NCBI RefSeq assembly: GCF_001548035.1
Contig: NZ_AP014723.1
Coordinates: 2,356,001 to 2,420,000, forward strand
Origin: Sulfurospirillum sp. UCH001
GTDB taxonomy: Bacteria; Campylobacterota; Campylobacteria; Campylobacterales; Sulfurospirillaceae
Direction: 5' to 3'
DNA length: 64,000 nucleotides
Shown here piece by piece: positions 27,331 to 38,310 of this stretch (position 1 is its first letter; every line of letters begins with the position of its first letter). The notes under the pieces are model-generated. The model was not told the origin of the DNA. It searched no databases and saw only the letters and a program-made list of their open reading frames with translations. A program made the translations under genes and the position numbers.

Positions 27331-28758
27331 ATGTTTAACACTAAGAAGATTATTTTTATTGTTTTGGCTTTAATCGCCATGCTTTCCATGATTTATCTTA
27401 CCCCTGAAATGGCAGGACTCAATTTTAAAGCAAAAGTAGCGCTTGGTGTTGGCATTTTTGCCATCATTGTCTGGATCACACAAGCACTGGATGACGCGCA
27501 AAGTGGCTTTTTAATCATCACTTTTTTAGTGCTCTTTGGCGCAGGTAAAATGAGTGAAGCACTCATTGGATATTCTTCAACGGGCGTTTGGATTGTTGTG
27601 TTAGGTATGATAATGGCAGCCTGTATGGGTGATACGGGACTTTCCAAAAGACTTGCGCTCATCATTGTAAGCAAGATTGGAAAATCAGCCATCAATCTAT
27701 ACTGGGCGATTTCACTCGTAACCCTTCTTATGACCTTTTTTATCCCTTCCCTTGCAGCTAAAACACTTTTAGTTATACCGATTATCACCTCGATGGGTTT
27801 GGCATTTGGTGTTGAAAAAGGACAAAGTTCGTTGGTTAAAGGCTTGATTTATATTGTCACCATTGCAGGCACGATGTACTGTATGGGCATTATGACCTCA
27901 CACGCCGCAAACCCTATCTCTGTCAGCCTCATCAAAAATGCAACAGGAATAACCGTAGGCTGGATGGAGTGGTTTAAAATCGGCATGCCACCAGCCCTAC
28001 TTATGGGCTTAATTGCAACGTATATGATTATTAAGATGTTTCCACCTGACATTAAAGACATCTCAGCGGGTCAAGATGTTATGCAAAAACAGCTAAGCGA
28101 GATGGGAAAAATGAGCGCAAAAGAGATTTATACGTTTGTCATTTTTATCATGACACTTCTTTTATGGGCAACTGATAAACTCCATGGACTTGACACCACG
28201 CTTGTTGCACTCCTTGCCGTTGCTGCGATGATAGCTCCCGTGCCGACTCAAGTCATGACATGGAAAGAAGCTGAGAAAAAAGTCCCTTGGAATGTTTTTA
28301 TCGTGTATGGAGCTGGCTTATCTATGGGTTCATTACTCGTTAAAACAGGTGCTGCTGCGTGGCTTGCCAGTACATTTTTTCATCCCTTACTCAATCTTGA
28401 TGTCAAACTACAAGTCGTCATTTTTATTTGGCTGATGCTAGCCCTTCAAGTCTTGTTTACAGGTGCAGGTCCAAAAACAACCGCTTTAACTCCTGTGGTT
28501 ATCGCTCATGCTATCGCTGTTGCGGCTCTTCCAGCCAATGCCGGTATGCAAGTGACTGCATTTGTTCTTTTGGTTGCTATGAATATGCTCCACCAATACC
28601 TACTCCCCGTCTCTAACCTTCCAAATATCATCGGTCTAGCAACGGAAGAGATCACCTCAAGCGAGTTGATTAAAGTGGGAGCCATCATGAGCTTGTTTGG
28701 GGCTGTATTTTGTACGATTATGGTTTATACCTATTGGAGTTGGATAGGGCTATTTTAA
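27331..28758 (+). CDS. DASS/SLC13-family anion transporter
   Basis: This is a 475-residue protein with about 12 TM segments. It has the Na+/dicarboxylate symporter features: SHAANPISVSLIKNATG (first SNT-like motif), VFIVYGAGLSMGSLLVKTGAA and LLPVSNLPNIIGLATEEI (second, NxP-type). It carries dicarboxylates, citrate or sulfate with Na+ across the inner membrane; the substrate is not clear. AGGAGG precedes the start, and a hairpin straddles the stop. Confidence 0.9.
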   Translation: MFNTKKIIFIVLALIAMLSMIYLTPEMAGLNFKAKVALGVGIFAIIVWITQALDDAQSGFLIITFLVLFGAGKMSEALIGYSSTGVWIVVLGMIMAACMGDTGLSKRLALIIVSKIGKSAINLYWAISLVTLLMTFFIPSLAAKTLLVIPIITSMGLAFGVEKGQSSLVKGLIYIVTIAGTMYCMGIMTSHAANPISVSLIKNATGITVGWMEWFKIGMPPALLMGLIATYMIIKMFPPDIKDISAGQDVMQKQLSEMGKMSAKEIYTFVIFIMTLLLWATDKLHGLDTTLVALLAVAAMIAPVPTQVMTWKEAEKKVPWNVFIVYGAGLSMGSLLVKTGAAAWLASTFFHPLLNLDVKLQVVIFIWLMLALQVLFTGAGPKTTALTPVVIAHAIAVAALPANAGMQVTAFVLLVAMNMLHQYLLPVSNLPNIIGLATEEITSSELIKVGAIMSLFGAVFCTIMVYTYWSWIGLF

Positions 28759-28771
28759 TACGATAGCCCTA
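28745..28771 (+). terminator. Terminator of the DASS transporter gene
   Basis: The arms TAGGGCTAT / ATAGCCCTA enclose 9 bases over the stop codon. A second GCCC/GGGC pairing is possible just after it. Confidence 0.55.
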
Positions 28772-28821
28772 AAATCGGGCGTTCTATTAAATTATCTTAG
28801 TAGTGGTGTTAAAGGTATTTC

Positions 28822-29028
28822 TTAAAACTCATTCCCTTCTATGCGATTAACACGAATCTCTATAAAGTCGTCATGCTTTGATGCGATGTAAATTTCAATA
28901 GGGCGACAGCAGACATAACAGTCTTCAATATAACTCTCTCCCACTTCACTACTAGGTTCGATAAAAATTGAAAAGTTTTCCCAGCAGTAAGGACAGGTGA
29001 TCGTTTTATTAAATAGCGCGTTGTCCAT
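28822..29028 (-). CDS. CPXCG-motif cysteine-rich small protein
   Basis: This is a 68-residue protein with two zinc knuckles, CPYCWENFSIFIE and CYVCCRPIEI, and an acidic stretch between them (SSEVGESYIEDC), which is the CPXCG-motif family pattern. These are small conserved zinc-binding proteins of unknown role. It is monocistronic, upstream of moeA in the same orientation. Confidence 0.8.
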   Translation of the reverse strand: MDNALFNKTITCPYCWENFSIFIEPSSEVGESYIEDCYVCCRPIEIYIASKHDDFIEIRVNRIEGNEF

Positions 29029-29048
29029 AAAAACCTTTCGAAAAAGAG

Positions 29049-29078
29049 TATTGTTAGACTCTTACAAGTCTAACAATA
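29049..29078 (-). terminator. moeA terminator
   Basis: A 12-bp perfect stem (TATTGTTAGACT / AGTCTAACAATA) covers the moeA stop codon and on the minus strand is followed by CTCTTTTT. Confidence 0.85.
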
Positions 29079-30276
29079 CAACATCGACCATCTCGCCTTT
29101 TTCAATTTTTTGAACATCTTTTTCAACGCGTAAAAGAACGGGATTGTCTAAGAGATTATTGAGGATGGCACTACTGCCCTCTTTTTTGCCTTCTAAGTCA
29201 ACAGTAAGTTGTCCTTGATTAAAACGAAGATTACATGCGGTAAATTCTACAAATTTGGAGCGTTTTTTATAAAGTTCACCCATATATGCTTTTATCGTTG
29301 GCAGGGCAAAGGTTTGCGCACGGAGTTTGCGCAGTAATGGAGCGATGAACAAGAAGGTACAAACCGAAGCACTGTACGGAAAACCTGGCAACGCGTAAAT
29401 GTATTTGTGTCCTGCTTTCACAACACGAATGTGACGACCTGGTTTCATGTACGAGCCATCGATGATATTTTCGATTTTCATATCGGTCAAAATACTTTGG
29501 ATAAAGTCAAAATCACCAACACTACCGCCACCTGTGGTAATGACAATGTCACTCCACATGAGCGCTTGTCTAAGTTGTTTCTCTATAAGATCACGATCGT
29601 CTCGGATCAGTTTGAAGCGCATACATTCGCAACCAAGCTGTTTCAAAATGGCTTCAACAGTGACGTGATTGGAGCTTCGAATTTGAGCATTGGAAACTTT
29701 TGGCTCGCCAAAGTCTAAAATTTCATTGCCCGTAGAGAGGATGGCAACACGTGGTTTCATAAAAACTTCAACTTGCACTAAGCCGATTTCTGCCATCACA
29801 CCAATCTCAGCAAAGCCAATCTTCGTGCCTTTTTTGATGAGCACTTCACCTGCTTTATAGTTCTCCCCGACAGGTCGAACCGCAAAACCTTTGGAAACCG
29901 CAGAAGTGATGTAAATTTTTCCTTCTTTCACCTCTACATTTTCAATAGGAATGAGTGTATCACTGCCCTCACTCATTAGTGTGCCTGTAAAGGTTTTTAC
30001 ACATTCACCTTTATGCACCACACCATGCGTCTCAGTCCCTGCAGGGATAAAATCGCTAATGACAAGTGAGCCTAACTGCTGGTCTTCAAAGCGAATGGCA
30101 TAACCATCCATTGAAGAGGTAGTATGGGTGGGATTGTTTTCCAATGCAACGATATCAACAGCAAGGAAGCGTCCAAGTGCATCACCGATGAAAAGATTTT
30201 CAATGCCCATTTCTGTTGTGATGGAGTCTTCAAGAGCCTTTAGTGTTTCATCAAAAGGGAGGAAGGTTTTACTCAT
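29062..30276 (-). CDS. moeA: Molybdopterin molybdotransferase
   Basis: This is a 404-residue MoeA. It has SSMDGYAI at the N-terminus (Asp of the active site), the MoCF-biosynthesis domain with TGNEI and TTGGGSVGDFDFIQ, and PGRHIRVVKAGHKYIYALPGFPYSA. It inserts molybdate into adenylated molybdopterin to give the molybdenum cofactor. The start overlaps the moaE stop by 4 bases; the operon order is moaD-moaE-moeA. Campylobacterota need Mo/W cofactor for many respiratory reductases. Confidence 0.94.
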   Translation of the reverse strand: MSKTFLPFDETLKALEDSITTEMGIENLFIGDALGRFLAVDIVALENNPTHTTSSMDGYAIRFEDQQLGSLVISDFIPAGTETHGVVHKGECVKTFTGTLMSEGSDTLIPIENVEVKEGKIYITSAVSKGFAVRPVGENYKAGEVLIKKGTKIGFAEIGVMAEIGLVQVEVFMKPRVAILSTGNEILDFGEPKVSNAQIRSSNHVTVEAILKQLGCECMRFKLIRDDRDLIEKQLRQALMWSDIVITTGGGSVGDFDFIQSILTDMKIENIIDGSYMKPGRHIRVVKAGHKYIYALPGFPYSASVCTFLFIAPLLRKLRAQTFALPTIKAYMGELYKKRSKFVEFTACNLRFNQGQLTVDLEGKKEGSSAILNNLLDNPVLLRVEKDVQKIEKGEMVDVVLLDL

Positions 30277-30719
30277 GCATCTGCCTTTAAGAGTCCAAAA
30301 CCACTAAGCACATGTGAGCGCTCTTTGGCATAGACACGTTTACCATCTACCAAGTCATACTTCCAAATTGGCGCATTGGCTTTAAAGTCTTCAACAAAAT
30401 CATTAATCATTTTAAGAGCAACTTTACGTTTTGGTGATACTACTGCTGCAATGTAACTTGATGTGTGGTTTGGCACATCACCACGAGAGTGGGCCATCAA
30501 AAGATAGGCATTTTGCTCTTTAGCTTTTTCTTGCCATGCATTAAACCAACTATTTAAAATAGGCTCGTAAATGTCAAAACTAAGCCCCTCTATGCCATCT
30601 TCATCTCTGACGATACCTACAAAAGGGATAAATGCACCATAGTTTTTATCGCAAATGTGATCATACCACGATGCTAAAATCGTGTTGACCGCTAAAGGGC
30701 CATTGTGAAGTTCAAGCAT
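30273..30719 (-). CDS. moaE: Molybdopterin synthase catalytic subunit
   Basis: This is a 148-residue MoaE with AFIPFVGIVRDEDGIEGLSFDIYEP, the HSRGDVP block and the catalytic Lys region ANAPIWKYDLVDGKR. It transfers sulfur from the MoaD C-terminal thiocarboxylate to cyclic pyranopterin. It lies between moaD (3-base gap) and moeA (overlap). Confidence 0.93.
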   Translation of the reverse strand: MLELHNGPLAVNTILASWYDHICDKNYGAFIPFVGIVRDEDGIEGLSFDIYEPILNSWFNAWQEKAKEQNAYLLMAHSRGDVPNHTSSYIAAVVSPKRKVALKMINDFVEDFKANAPIWKYDLVDGKRVYAKERSHVLSGFGLLKADA

Positions 30720-30722
30720 AAC

Positions 30723-30944
30723 TCACCCGCCACAAACAGGAGGTAGAAGGGAAATTTTATCTTCTTTGGAAATTGGCATATTAAGGTCGCAAACAAGGGT
30801 GTCGTTCACTGCAACAGCACAGATGGCAAGCCAATCTTGGAGTTCTTTGTCTTCTTTAAAATAGCTTTTGAGTTCTTGTAGATTTGCAATATCTACTTCA
30901 ATACTAGGGCGTCCGAGTGGGCCCAAAAATTCGATTTTTGCCAC
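30723..30944 (-). CDS. moaD: Molybdopterin synthase sulfur-carrier subunit
   Basis: This is a 73-residue ubiquitin-fold protein ending in PPVCGG, the double Gly that is thiocarboxylated. It begins the moaD-moaE-moeA operon. The E1 that activates it (MoeB-like) is not in the window; the ThiF-like genes in the transposon are unlikely to serve it because they carry leader-peptide-binding domains. Confidence 0.9.
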   Translation of the reverse strand: MAKIEFLGPLGRPSIEVDIANLQELKSYFKEDKELQDWLAICAVAVNDTLVCDLNMPISKEDKISLLPPVCGG

Positions 30945-30970
30945 GAATGTTCCTTATAAAATGTAAGAAA

Positions 30971-30997
30971 TTGCAGAAGAGTTAACCTCTTCTGCAA
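30971..30997 (-). terminator. nifU terminator
   Basis: An 11-bp perfect stem (TTGCAGAAGAG / CTCTTCTGCAA) with loop TTAAC lies 6 bases past the nifU stop, followed on the minus strand by TTTCTTACATTTT. Confidence 0.85.
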
Positions 30998-31003
30998 TCT
31001 GAT

Positions 31004-31993
31004 TTAGATAGGTAATATTCGTATATTTTTACTTAATTTCTCTTGTAGTACAGCTTCAATCGCGAAAAGTGTGCCTGTAGAGCTACTTGCACAACCACTA
31101 CATGCGCCAAGATAGCGAATGTAAACGTCAGTCATTTTATCATCGCCCTCTTTGATATCTAAAATCTCAAGGTTACCGCCATCCATAACCAACATTGGGC
31201 GGATATTTTCATCAATAACTGCTTCGATTTGTTGGAATTTTTTAACAACAGTTAAATCATCAAAGTTGATGGTATTGCTACCTTCAATTTTTGCATTAGA
31301 AATAGCAAGCAGATGGTCATGTTCCATCTCTGCTCTGGTATCTCTTAAGATATCAACCAGATAGTACTCTCTTGCTTCATGTCCACCAGGTTTGATACAG
31401 GATTTACAAAATGCGCCTGCTTTGGTGTAGTTCGTAATCTCTTCAACGGTTTTAAGGTTGTTAATACGAATGACTTCTTTGATCGTTCCAAGGCTTACAC
31501 GTGCACATTCACAAACGATAATGTCATCTTCAAATGATGCCGCATCTACACCTTTAAAAGATGCTGCTGCTGCTTTGATAACATCGTATGCCATAACAGA
31601 ACAGTGCATTTTTTGAGGTGGAACAGCAGGAACATCTGGTGTATCGCGCATTGCTTTTTCAACGTCAATATTCGTAATTTTTACGGCTTCAGAAACTGTT
31701 TTGCCGATACAAAGCTCTGCCATTGTGTCAGAACTTGCAATCGCAGTACCACAACCAAAGCTTTTAAATTTTGCCGCTTTGATGATTTCTGTTGCTTCAT
31801 CAACAATCCAGTAAAGTCTTACCGCATCACCACAACTCTCCGCACCAAAGTCTGCAATAATGAGCTTTCCACCCATGTTTTTTGCATCTTCTTCAGTGAG
31901 TTCTCCCATGTTACGTGGGTGGTTCATCAAATCTTGTACTTTTTGGCTGTACTCCTCCCAGATGGAGCCACCAATCAAACTATTTTTTGCCAT
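31004..31993 (-). CDS. nifU: Fe-S cluster scaffold NifU (three-domain)
   Basis: This is a 329-residue full-length NifU. The IscU-like domain (1-130) has FGAESCGDAVRL, KSFGCGTAIASSD and KMHCSVMA with the three scaffold Cys. The central BFD-like [2Fe-2S] domain has CECARVSLGTI and CKSCIKPGG. The C-terminal Nfu domain has LEILDIKEGDD and YLGACSGCASS. It assembles Fe-S clusters with NifS sulfur. Campylobacterota use NifU/NifS as their housekeeping Fe-S system. It lies 25 bases downstream of nifS. Confidence 0.95.
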   Translation of the reverse strand: MAKNSLIGGSIWEEYSQKVQDLMNHPRNMGELTEEDAKNMGGKLIIADFGAESCGDAVRLYWIVDEATEIIKAAKFKSFGCGTAIASSDTMAELCIGKTVSEAVKITNIDVEKAMRDTPDVPAVPPQKMHCSVMAYDVIKAAAASFKGVDAASFEDDIIVCECARVSLGTIKEVIRINNLKTVEEITNYTKAGAFCKSCIKPGGHEAREYYLVDILRDTRAEMEHDHLLAISNAKIEGSNTINFDDLTVVKKFQQIEAVIDENIRPMLVMDGGNLEILDIKEGDDKMTDVYIRYLGACSGCASSSTGTLFAIEAVLQEKLSKNIRILPI

Positions 31994-32018
31994 TTTTTTA
32001 TCCTCTATCGTTATTTAA

Positions 32019-33242
<1,224 letters not shown>

Positions 33243-33301
33243 TTATCCTAATTAATTTTTTGAATACTATTACTTTCTATATTAAAAAATACTAAAAAAA
33301 T

Positions 33302-34606
33302 TTACGCAATGATCTGTTTTAACTCAGCGACGGTTGTATCAAATTCAAAAACCTCGTCAGGGTCTTGCTGTAAAAAACCATTCATCTTCTCTTTTTTACT
33401 GATCGCTATATCGAGCTCTTTATCATTGCCTTTTTCATATGCACCAATACGAATGAGAACCTCGTTCTCTTTTAAAATGGAATTGAGCCGTTTAAAACGC
33501 ATCGCTGCTTTTTTATGCTCTGTATTAATCACATCGCCCATAACCCTTGAGGCACTGTTTTGAATATTGATCGGTGGATAAATTCCATAATCTGTGAGTT
33601 CACGACTCAAAACAATGTGACCATCCAAAATACTTCTGGATTGATCAGCAATCGGGTCGCTCAGATCATCACCTTCAACCAATACTGTAAAGAACGCTGT
33701 AATCGAACCTTTGCCCTCTTCTTTTCCGGCGCGCTCCATAAGCTGTGGTAAGAGTGCTAAAACCGAAGGTGGATAACCTTTTGAGGTGGGTGGCTCGCCT
33801 AAGGCCAATCCGATTTCACGTTGAGCCATCGCAAAACGTGTGACCGAGTCCATCATAAAAAGGACATCTTTACCTTGATTTTTAAAGTACTCCGCAATAC
33901 TCATCGCTGTAAAAGCACCGTATTTTCGCATCAATGGCGAGTCATCGCTGGTTGCAACAATGATGACAGTGTTTTCAAGATTGCCACCCAAGTTTTTTTC
34001 AATAAACTCAGGGACCTCACGTCCACGCTCACCAATGAGCGCAACCACTTTAATGGGTGCTTCACTCCCTCTTACGATCATTCCCATCAAGGTAGATTTA
34101 CCAACACCACTTCCTGCAAAAATTCCCATTTTTTGGCCTTTTCCGCAGGTTAAGAGTCCATCAATGGTTTTTACACCGACACGAAACGGCTCATTAATGA
34201 GTCCTCTTTTCATCGGGTCAAGTGGCGCTTTCATAATGGGTGCCATTGACGTTGCACCTACCGTTCCTTTGCCATCTTTGGGGCGAATAAACGGATCAAC
34301 AACGCGACCCAGCAACTCTTCGCCGACAGGAATCATCATCCCTTGTTCACTAATGAACACTTTATCGCCGATTTTAAAACCTTCGATAAAACCAAAAGGA
34401 GAGATAAAAAAGGAGTTACGATCGACTTCGGTAATCATACCGAGTTCACTTTTGTTCCCATCTAAAGAGACAATTTTGACAATATCTCCAATGCTTGGTC
34501 TTAGCCCCATCGCTTCAATGGTTGTGGAGCTAATTTTAGTAATCGTACCAAACATAGGAGAAAGGCTTTTGCCGTGAAGTTTTTCTCTAAGACGAGTGAG
34601 TGGCAT
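33302..34606 (-). CDS. fliI: Flagellar export ATPase FliI
   Basis: This is a 434-residue F1-beta-like ATPase: Walker A GIFAGSGVGKSTLMG, Walker B VLFMMDSVTRFAMAQREIGL, and the FliI/YscN signature PPTSKGYPPSVLALLPQLMERAG. It powers substrate unfolding at the flagellar type III export gate. The order fliI-folE with divergent tig-clpP matches other Campylobacterota. It overlaps folE by 1 base. Confidence 0.95.
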   Translation of the reverse strand: MPLTRLREKLHGKSLSPMFGTITKISSTTIEAMGLRPSIGDIVKIVSLDGNKSELGMITEVDRNSFFISPFGFIEGFKIGDKVFISEQGMMIPVGEELLGRVVDPFIRPKDGKGTVGATSMAPIMKAPLDPMKRGLINEPFRVGVKTIDGLLTCGKGQKMGIFAGSGVGKSTLMGMIVRGSEAPIKVVALIGERGREVPEFIEKNLGGNLENTVIIVATSDDSPLMRKYGAFTAMSIAEYFKNQGKDVLFMMDSVTRFAMAQREIGLALGEPPTSKGYPPSVLALLPQLMERAGKEEGKGSITAFFTVLVEGDDLSDPIADQSRSILDGHIVLSRELTDYGIYPPINIQNSASRVMGDVINTEHKKAAMRFKRLNSILKENEVLIRIGAYEKGNDKELDIAISKKEKMNGFLQQDPDEVFEFDTTVAELKQIIA

Positions 34607-35181
34607 TAGTAGCGATTTGCCTGTGGTGCGTTAATGATATCGAAAAACTCTTTTCTCGTATCTGCCTTAAGAAAGAGCCCTCGAAGTGCTGATGTCGTAG
34701 TATTGGAATGCGTTTTTTCAACGCCGCGCATCTCCATACACATATGACGTGCTTGAATGACAACGCCCACTCCTTTAGGAGCGATAACATCATCAATCGC
34801 TTTTGCAATTTGTTCGGTAAGTTGTTCTTGAATTTGAAGACGACGCGCAAAGATGTCTACCATACGTGGAATTTTAGAAAGTCCTACGACTTTTCCATTG
34901 GGAATATACGCTACATGCGCACGTCCAATAATCGGTAGAAGGTGATGTTCACACATCGAATAAAATTCAATATCTTTAATAAGGACCATTTGATTATTGT
35001 CGCTCTCAAAAAGCGCTTCTCCCAACACTTCATTGGGGCTTTGATGATAGCCTTGAGTCATGTACTCATACGCTTTAAATACGCGCGTTGGGGTTTTTAA
35101 GAGCCCTTCTCTATTGGTGTTTTCACCGATAATTTCGAGCATGGTTTTGACAGCTTGTTCAAACTCTTCTTGTCTGTGCAT
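34606..35181 (-). CDS. folE: GTP cyclohydrolase I
   Basis: This is a 191-residue enzyme with the zinc site Cys/His in [20 protein letters not shown] and [11 protein letters not shown], and [23 protein letters not shown]. It makes dihydroneopterin triphosphate, the first step of folate synthesis. Its stop overlaps the fliI start by 1 base (TAATG type). It is divergent from tig. Confidence 0.95.
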   Translation of the reverse strand: MHRQEEFEQAVKTMLEIIGENTNREGLLKTPTRVFKAYEYMTQGYHQSPNEVLGEALFESDNNQMVLIKDIEFYSMCEHHLLPIIGRAHVAYIPNGKVVGLSKIPRMVDIFARRLQIQEQLTEQIAKAIDDVIAPKGVGVVIQARHMCMEMRGVEKTHSNTTTSALRGLFLKADTRKEFFDIINAPQANRY

Positions 35182-35309
35182 TATGATTCACTTCTGTTAA
35201 AATTAAGACGAGATATTTTATCTCTATTTTGCTTTTTAATGGATAAAAAGCGACTTAAAAGCAATTTTTTGGTATATTTGAGCAAAATTTTATATCGAAA
35301 AGGGATTTT

Positions 35310-36608
35310 ATGCAAATTAAAGTTAACCGTACTAATAGTGCTAATGCTGCAGTTGAGGCAACCATTTCACCAGCGCTATTGCAAAAAAAAGAAGAAAAAA
35401 TGATTGCATCTGCAGCTTCAAATATGAAAGTAGATGGTTTTAGAAAAGGAAAAGTTCCAGCACATATCGTTAAAGCACGTTACGGCAAACAACTTAAAGA
35501 AGACGCACAAACTGAAGCACTTAGAGAGCTTTACACAAAAGCATTGGCAGAGCTAGATGTCAAAGCTGAACTCGTTGTAGGTGAGCCAAGTTTTTCTAAA
35601 TTTGAAGAAAAAGATGGTGGTTTAGAACTCGTTATGAAACTTTCATTTAGACCAACTGTAAATGTTGAAGGCTATAAAGAGTGTGTACCTGAATATAAAG
35701 CTCCAAAAGTCACTAAAAAAGAGATCGCTGAGAGACTTGAAAAAACATTGGCACTTGTTGCTGAACTTAAAACTGTTGAAGAAAAACGTGCTGTTAAATC
35801 AGGTGACTTCGTTGTGATCGATTTCGAAGGCTTCCTAGACGGTGTTGCGTTTGATGGCGGTAAAGCAGAAGGTTATACACTTGAGATTGGTAGTGGTTCA
35901 TTTATTCCTGGTTTTGAAGATGGTATCATCGGTATGAAAGTAAGCGCTAAAGCAAAAGAAATTGCTGTTACATTCCCAGAAAACTATGGTAACAAAGATC
36001 TTGCAGGTAAGCCAACTGTATTTAAAGTAACCCTTAAAGAGATCAAAGTTAAAGATATTCCTGAGACTCCAAGCGAAGATATGATCAAAAAACTTCTTCC
36101 AGGTGTAGAAAACCCTACATTAGAAGTACTTGAAGAGCAAATCGAAACTGAAATCCGTAATGAAAAATTAGCAAAACTTTTCAATGAAGAAGTTAAACCT
36201 AAATTTGTTGAAAATGTTTTAGAAAAAATTGCTCTTGACCTTCCTGAGAACATCGTTGATCAAGAGATTGATCTTCAAATGAGAAGTGTTTTTGGAAAGC
36301 TTAGCGAAGATGAAATCAAAGAATTTGCAGGTAATCCTGAAAAAATTAAAGAAAAAAGAGAAGAATTCAGAAATGATGCAGAAAAAAGTGTTAAACTCAC
36401 TTTCATTGTTGACGAATTAGCAAAACAAGAGAGCATCAACGTCAGTGACCAAGAAGTTCTTCAGATGATCTACTTTGAAGCAATGCAACAAGGTGCTAAT
36501 CCAAAAGAATACTTAGAGTTCTACGAGAAACAAGGTGTTCTTCCAGCAATTAAAATGTCTATTATTGAAGAGAGACTCTTCACAAAGCTTTTTACTAAAG
36601 GTAAATAA
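35310..36608 (+). CDS. tig: Trigger factor
   Basis: This is a 432-residue ribosome-associated chaperone. The N-terminal domain has the ribosome-binding signature DGFRKGKVP. The FKBP-type PPIase domain (about 150-240) includes [25 protein letters not shown] and [12 protein letters not shown]. The C-terminal helical chaperone arms follow. It is the first gene of tig-clpP-GGDEF-def-comM; its stop overlaps the clpP start. Confidence 0.95.
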   Translation: MQIKVNRTNSANAAVEATISPALLQKKEEKMIASAASNMKVDGFRKGKVPAHIVKARYGKQLKEDAQTEALRELYTKALAELDVKAELVVGEPSFSKFEEKDGGLELVMKLSFRPTVNVEGYKECVPEYKAPKVTKKEIAERLEKTLALVAELKTVEEKRAVKSGDFVVIDFEGFLDGVAFDGGKAEGYTLEIGSGSFIPGFEDGIIGMKVSAKAKEIAVTFPENYGNKDLAGKPTVFKVTLKEIKVKDIPETPSEDMIKKLLPGVENPTLEVLEEQIETEIRNEKLAKLFNEEVKPKFVENVLEKIALDLPENIVDQEIDLQMRSVFGKLSEDEIKEFAGNPEKIKEKREEFRNDAEKSVKLTFIVDELAKQESINVSDQEVLQMIYFEAMQQGANPKEYLEFYEKQGVLPAIKMSIIEERLFTKLFTKGK

Positions 36609-37198
36609 TGAGCTATTATGTTCCTGTCGTTATCGAAAAAACAGGTCGTGGTGAGAGAAGTTACGATATCTACTCTCGCCTCTTAAAAGATCGTATCATT
36701 ATGCTCAGCGGTGAGATTAATGATGTTGTTGCTTCTTCGATCGTTGCACAGCTTTTGTTCCTTGAAGCGGAAGATCCTGAGAAAGATATTTATCTTTATA
36801 TTAACTCCCCAGGTGGAGTTATTACCAGTGGTTTTAGCATCTACGACACCATGAACTATATCAAGCCTGATATTAGTACCATTTGTATTGGTCAGGCTGC
36901 TTCGATGGGAGCATTTTTGCTTAGCTCTGGTACGAAAGGCAAACGTTATGCCTTGCCAAATGCTCGTATTATGATTCACCAACCATTAGGTGGTGCACAA
37001 GGACAGGCAACTGACATTGAAATTCAAGCCAAAGAAATTTTGCGTATGAAGCAAGTACTTAATGAAATTTTGGCAAAAAATTGTTCACAAAAACTTCCAA
37101 AAATCGTTAAAGATACTGAAAGAGATTTTTTTATGAGCGCAGAAGAGTCATGTGAATATGGATTAATTGATAAAGTACTTGATAGAAGTTTTAAATAA
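36608..37198 (+). CDS. clpP: ATP-dependent Clp protease proteolytic subunit
   Basis: This is a 196-residue serine protease with the nucleophile in [15 protein letters not shown], catalytic His in [12 protein letters not shown] and the Asp near [10 protein letters not shown]. It forms the tetradecameric protease chamber used by ClpX/ClpA. The start overlaps the tig stop by 1 base. Confidence 0.96.
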   Translation: MSYYVPVVIEKTGRGERSYDIYSRLLKDRIIMLSGEINDVVASSIVAQLLFLEAEDPEKDIYLYINSPGGVITSGFSIYDTMNYIKPDISTICIGQAASMGAFLLSSGTKGKRYALPNARIMIHQPLGGAQGQATDIEIQAKEILRMKQVLNEILAKNCSQKLPKIVKDTERDFFMSAEESCEYGLIDKVLDRSFK

Positions 37199-37218
37199 CA
37201 TAGTAAAGAAGGCAAACA

Positions 37219-38310
37219 ATGGTTCGTTTCAATAAAGAAAAAGGTAAAACAGGTGTTTACAATATCGATGTCAAAGATGATACGATTGAGCAAGCTCCGC
37301 CACCGCCTACTCCCAAAGAGCCTATTGTAACCCAAGCGTCTAATGTTGAGCTTGAAAAATTTGCCGCATTGGTACTCAAGGTGTTAGGAGATGAAAACAT
37401 TCCTCCTACACCTACCAACTTTCAGATCTATTTTGACAAACTCTTAGAGAGTAAGCCTGCTGCTTTTAAAAAACGTATCAATGACTTTTTAGAACTTGAA
37501 ATCACCAATAACGATGAAAATCATGCCCGTATTGAGCGTGAAGTTAAAGAGGGTTTTACTCAGATCAAGAATATCATGCAAGTCGTTTCTACAGTTTATC
37601 GTAACCTCAATGTTATGCAAGAAATTATTAAAAAGCGTTCGACCCAACTAGAGACAAACTCTAATCCATTATCGATTCAAAATATTATCTCCTCTTTAAG
37701 TGAAGATCTTAACAAAATGTTTGGTTTAACAACCAAGCAAATTGATCTTTTAAAAGAGTATTATCAAAAAACAACGACGATTTTACAAGAAGTGGATAAC
37801 CAATCTATTTTTGATGTGAAATATGGCGTTTACAACCGTCGTTACCTTTTAAAATCTCTTCAAGATGAGATTAAACTGATTAAAAACTATGCGCATCCAA
37901 CTTCTTTAGTGTTGGCGCGTGTCAAAGAAGATACGTTAGAAAAAATTGTCAATAAAAAAGATAAAGACACTGTTGTACGAAACATCGCAAAGCTTCTACT
38001 TAAAACATCCCGGAGAAGTGATATTGTCGCACACTTTGGTGATGGTGTTTTTGCGATGATTCTCAAGCATACTGATATTGTGGGCGCCAAAAAAGCATGT
38101 GATCGTATCAGTGAACTTGTCTATCAAACAAGCTTTTTTGTAGGAACTGGTGAAGTAGAAACAGATATTGAGCTTTGTATTGTTGCACTCGATCCAGATC
38201 ATAATGCAGAAGAATTTATTGCAGCAACACTAGAAGAGCTCCCTCATACAGGTAAAAGATATGTTCCATATATTGTATGTACGCCTTCCCTTCCAAGTGA
38301 GGAGCTATGA
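37219..38310 (+). CDS. Degenerate GGDEF-domain protein
   Basis: This is a 363-residue protein. Residues 1-40 are disordered with Pro (APPPPTP). A helical middle (residues 50-190) is followed by a GGDEF domain with recognisable VYNRRYLLKSLQDEI. The active-site motif reads FGDGVFA (residues 273-279) where active cyclases have YGGDEFA, so the catalytic residues are lost. It probably does not make c-di-GMP and may bind a nucleotide or act through protein contacts. It sits between clpP and def, a position shared with other Campylobacterota, and overlaps def by 4 bases. Confidence 0.85.
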   Translation: MVRFNKEKGKTGVYNIDVKDDTIEQAPPPPTPKEPIVTQASNVELEKFAALVLKVLGDENIPPTPTNFQIYFDKLLESKPAAFKKRINDFLELEITNNDENHARIEREVKEGFTQIKNIMQVVSTVYRNLNVMQEIIKKRSTQLETNSNPLSIQNIISSLSEDLNKMFGLTTKQIDLLKEYYQKTTTILQEVDNQSIFDVKYGVYNRRYLLKSLQDEIKLIKNYAHPTSLVLARVKEDTLEKIVNKKDKDTVVRNIAKLLLKTSRRSDIVAHFGDGVFAMILKHTDIVGAKKACDRISELVYQTSFFVGTGEVETDIELCIVALDPDHNAEEFIAATLEELPHTGKRYVPYIVCTPSLPSEEL

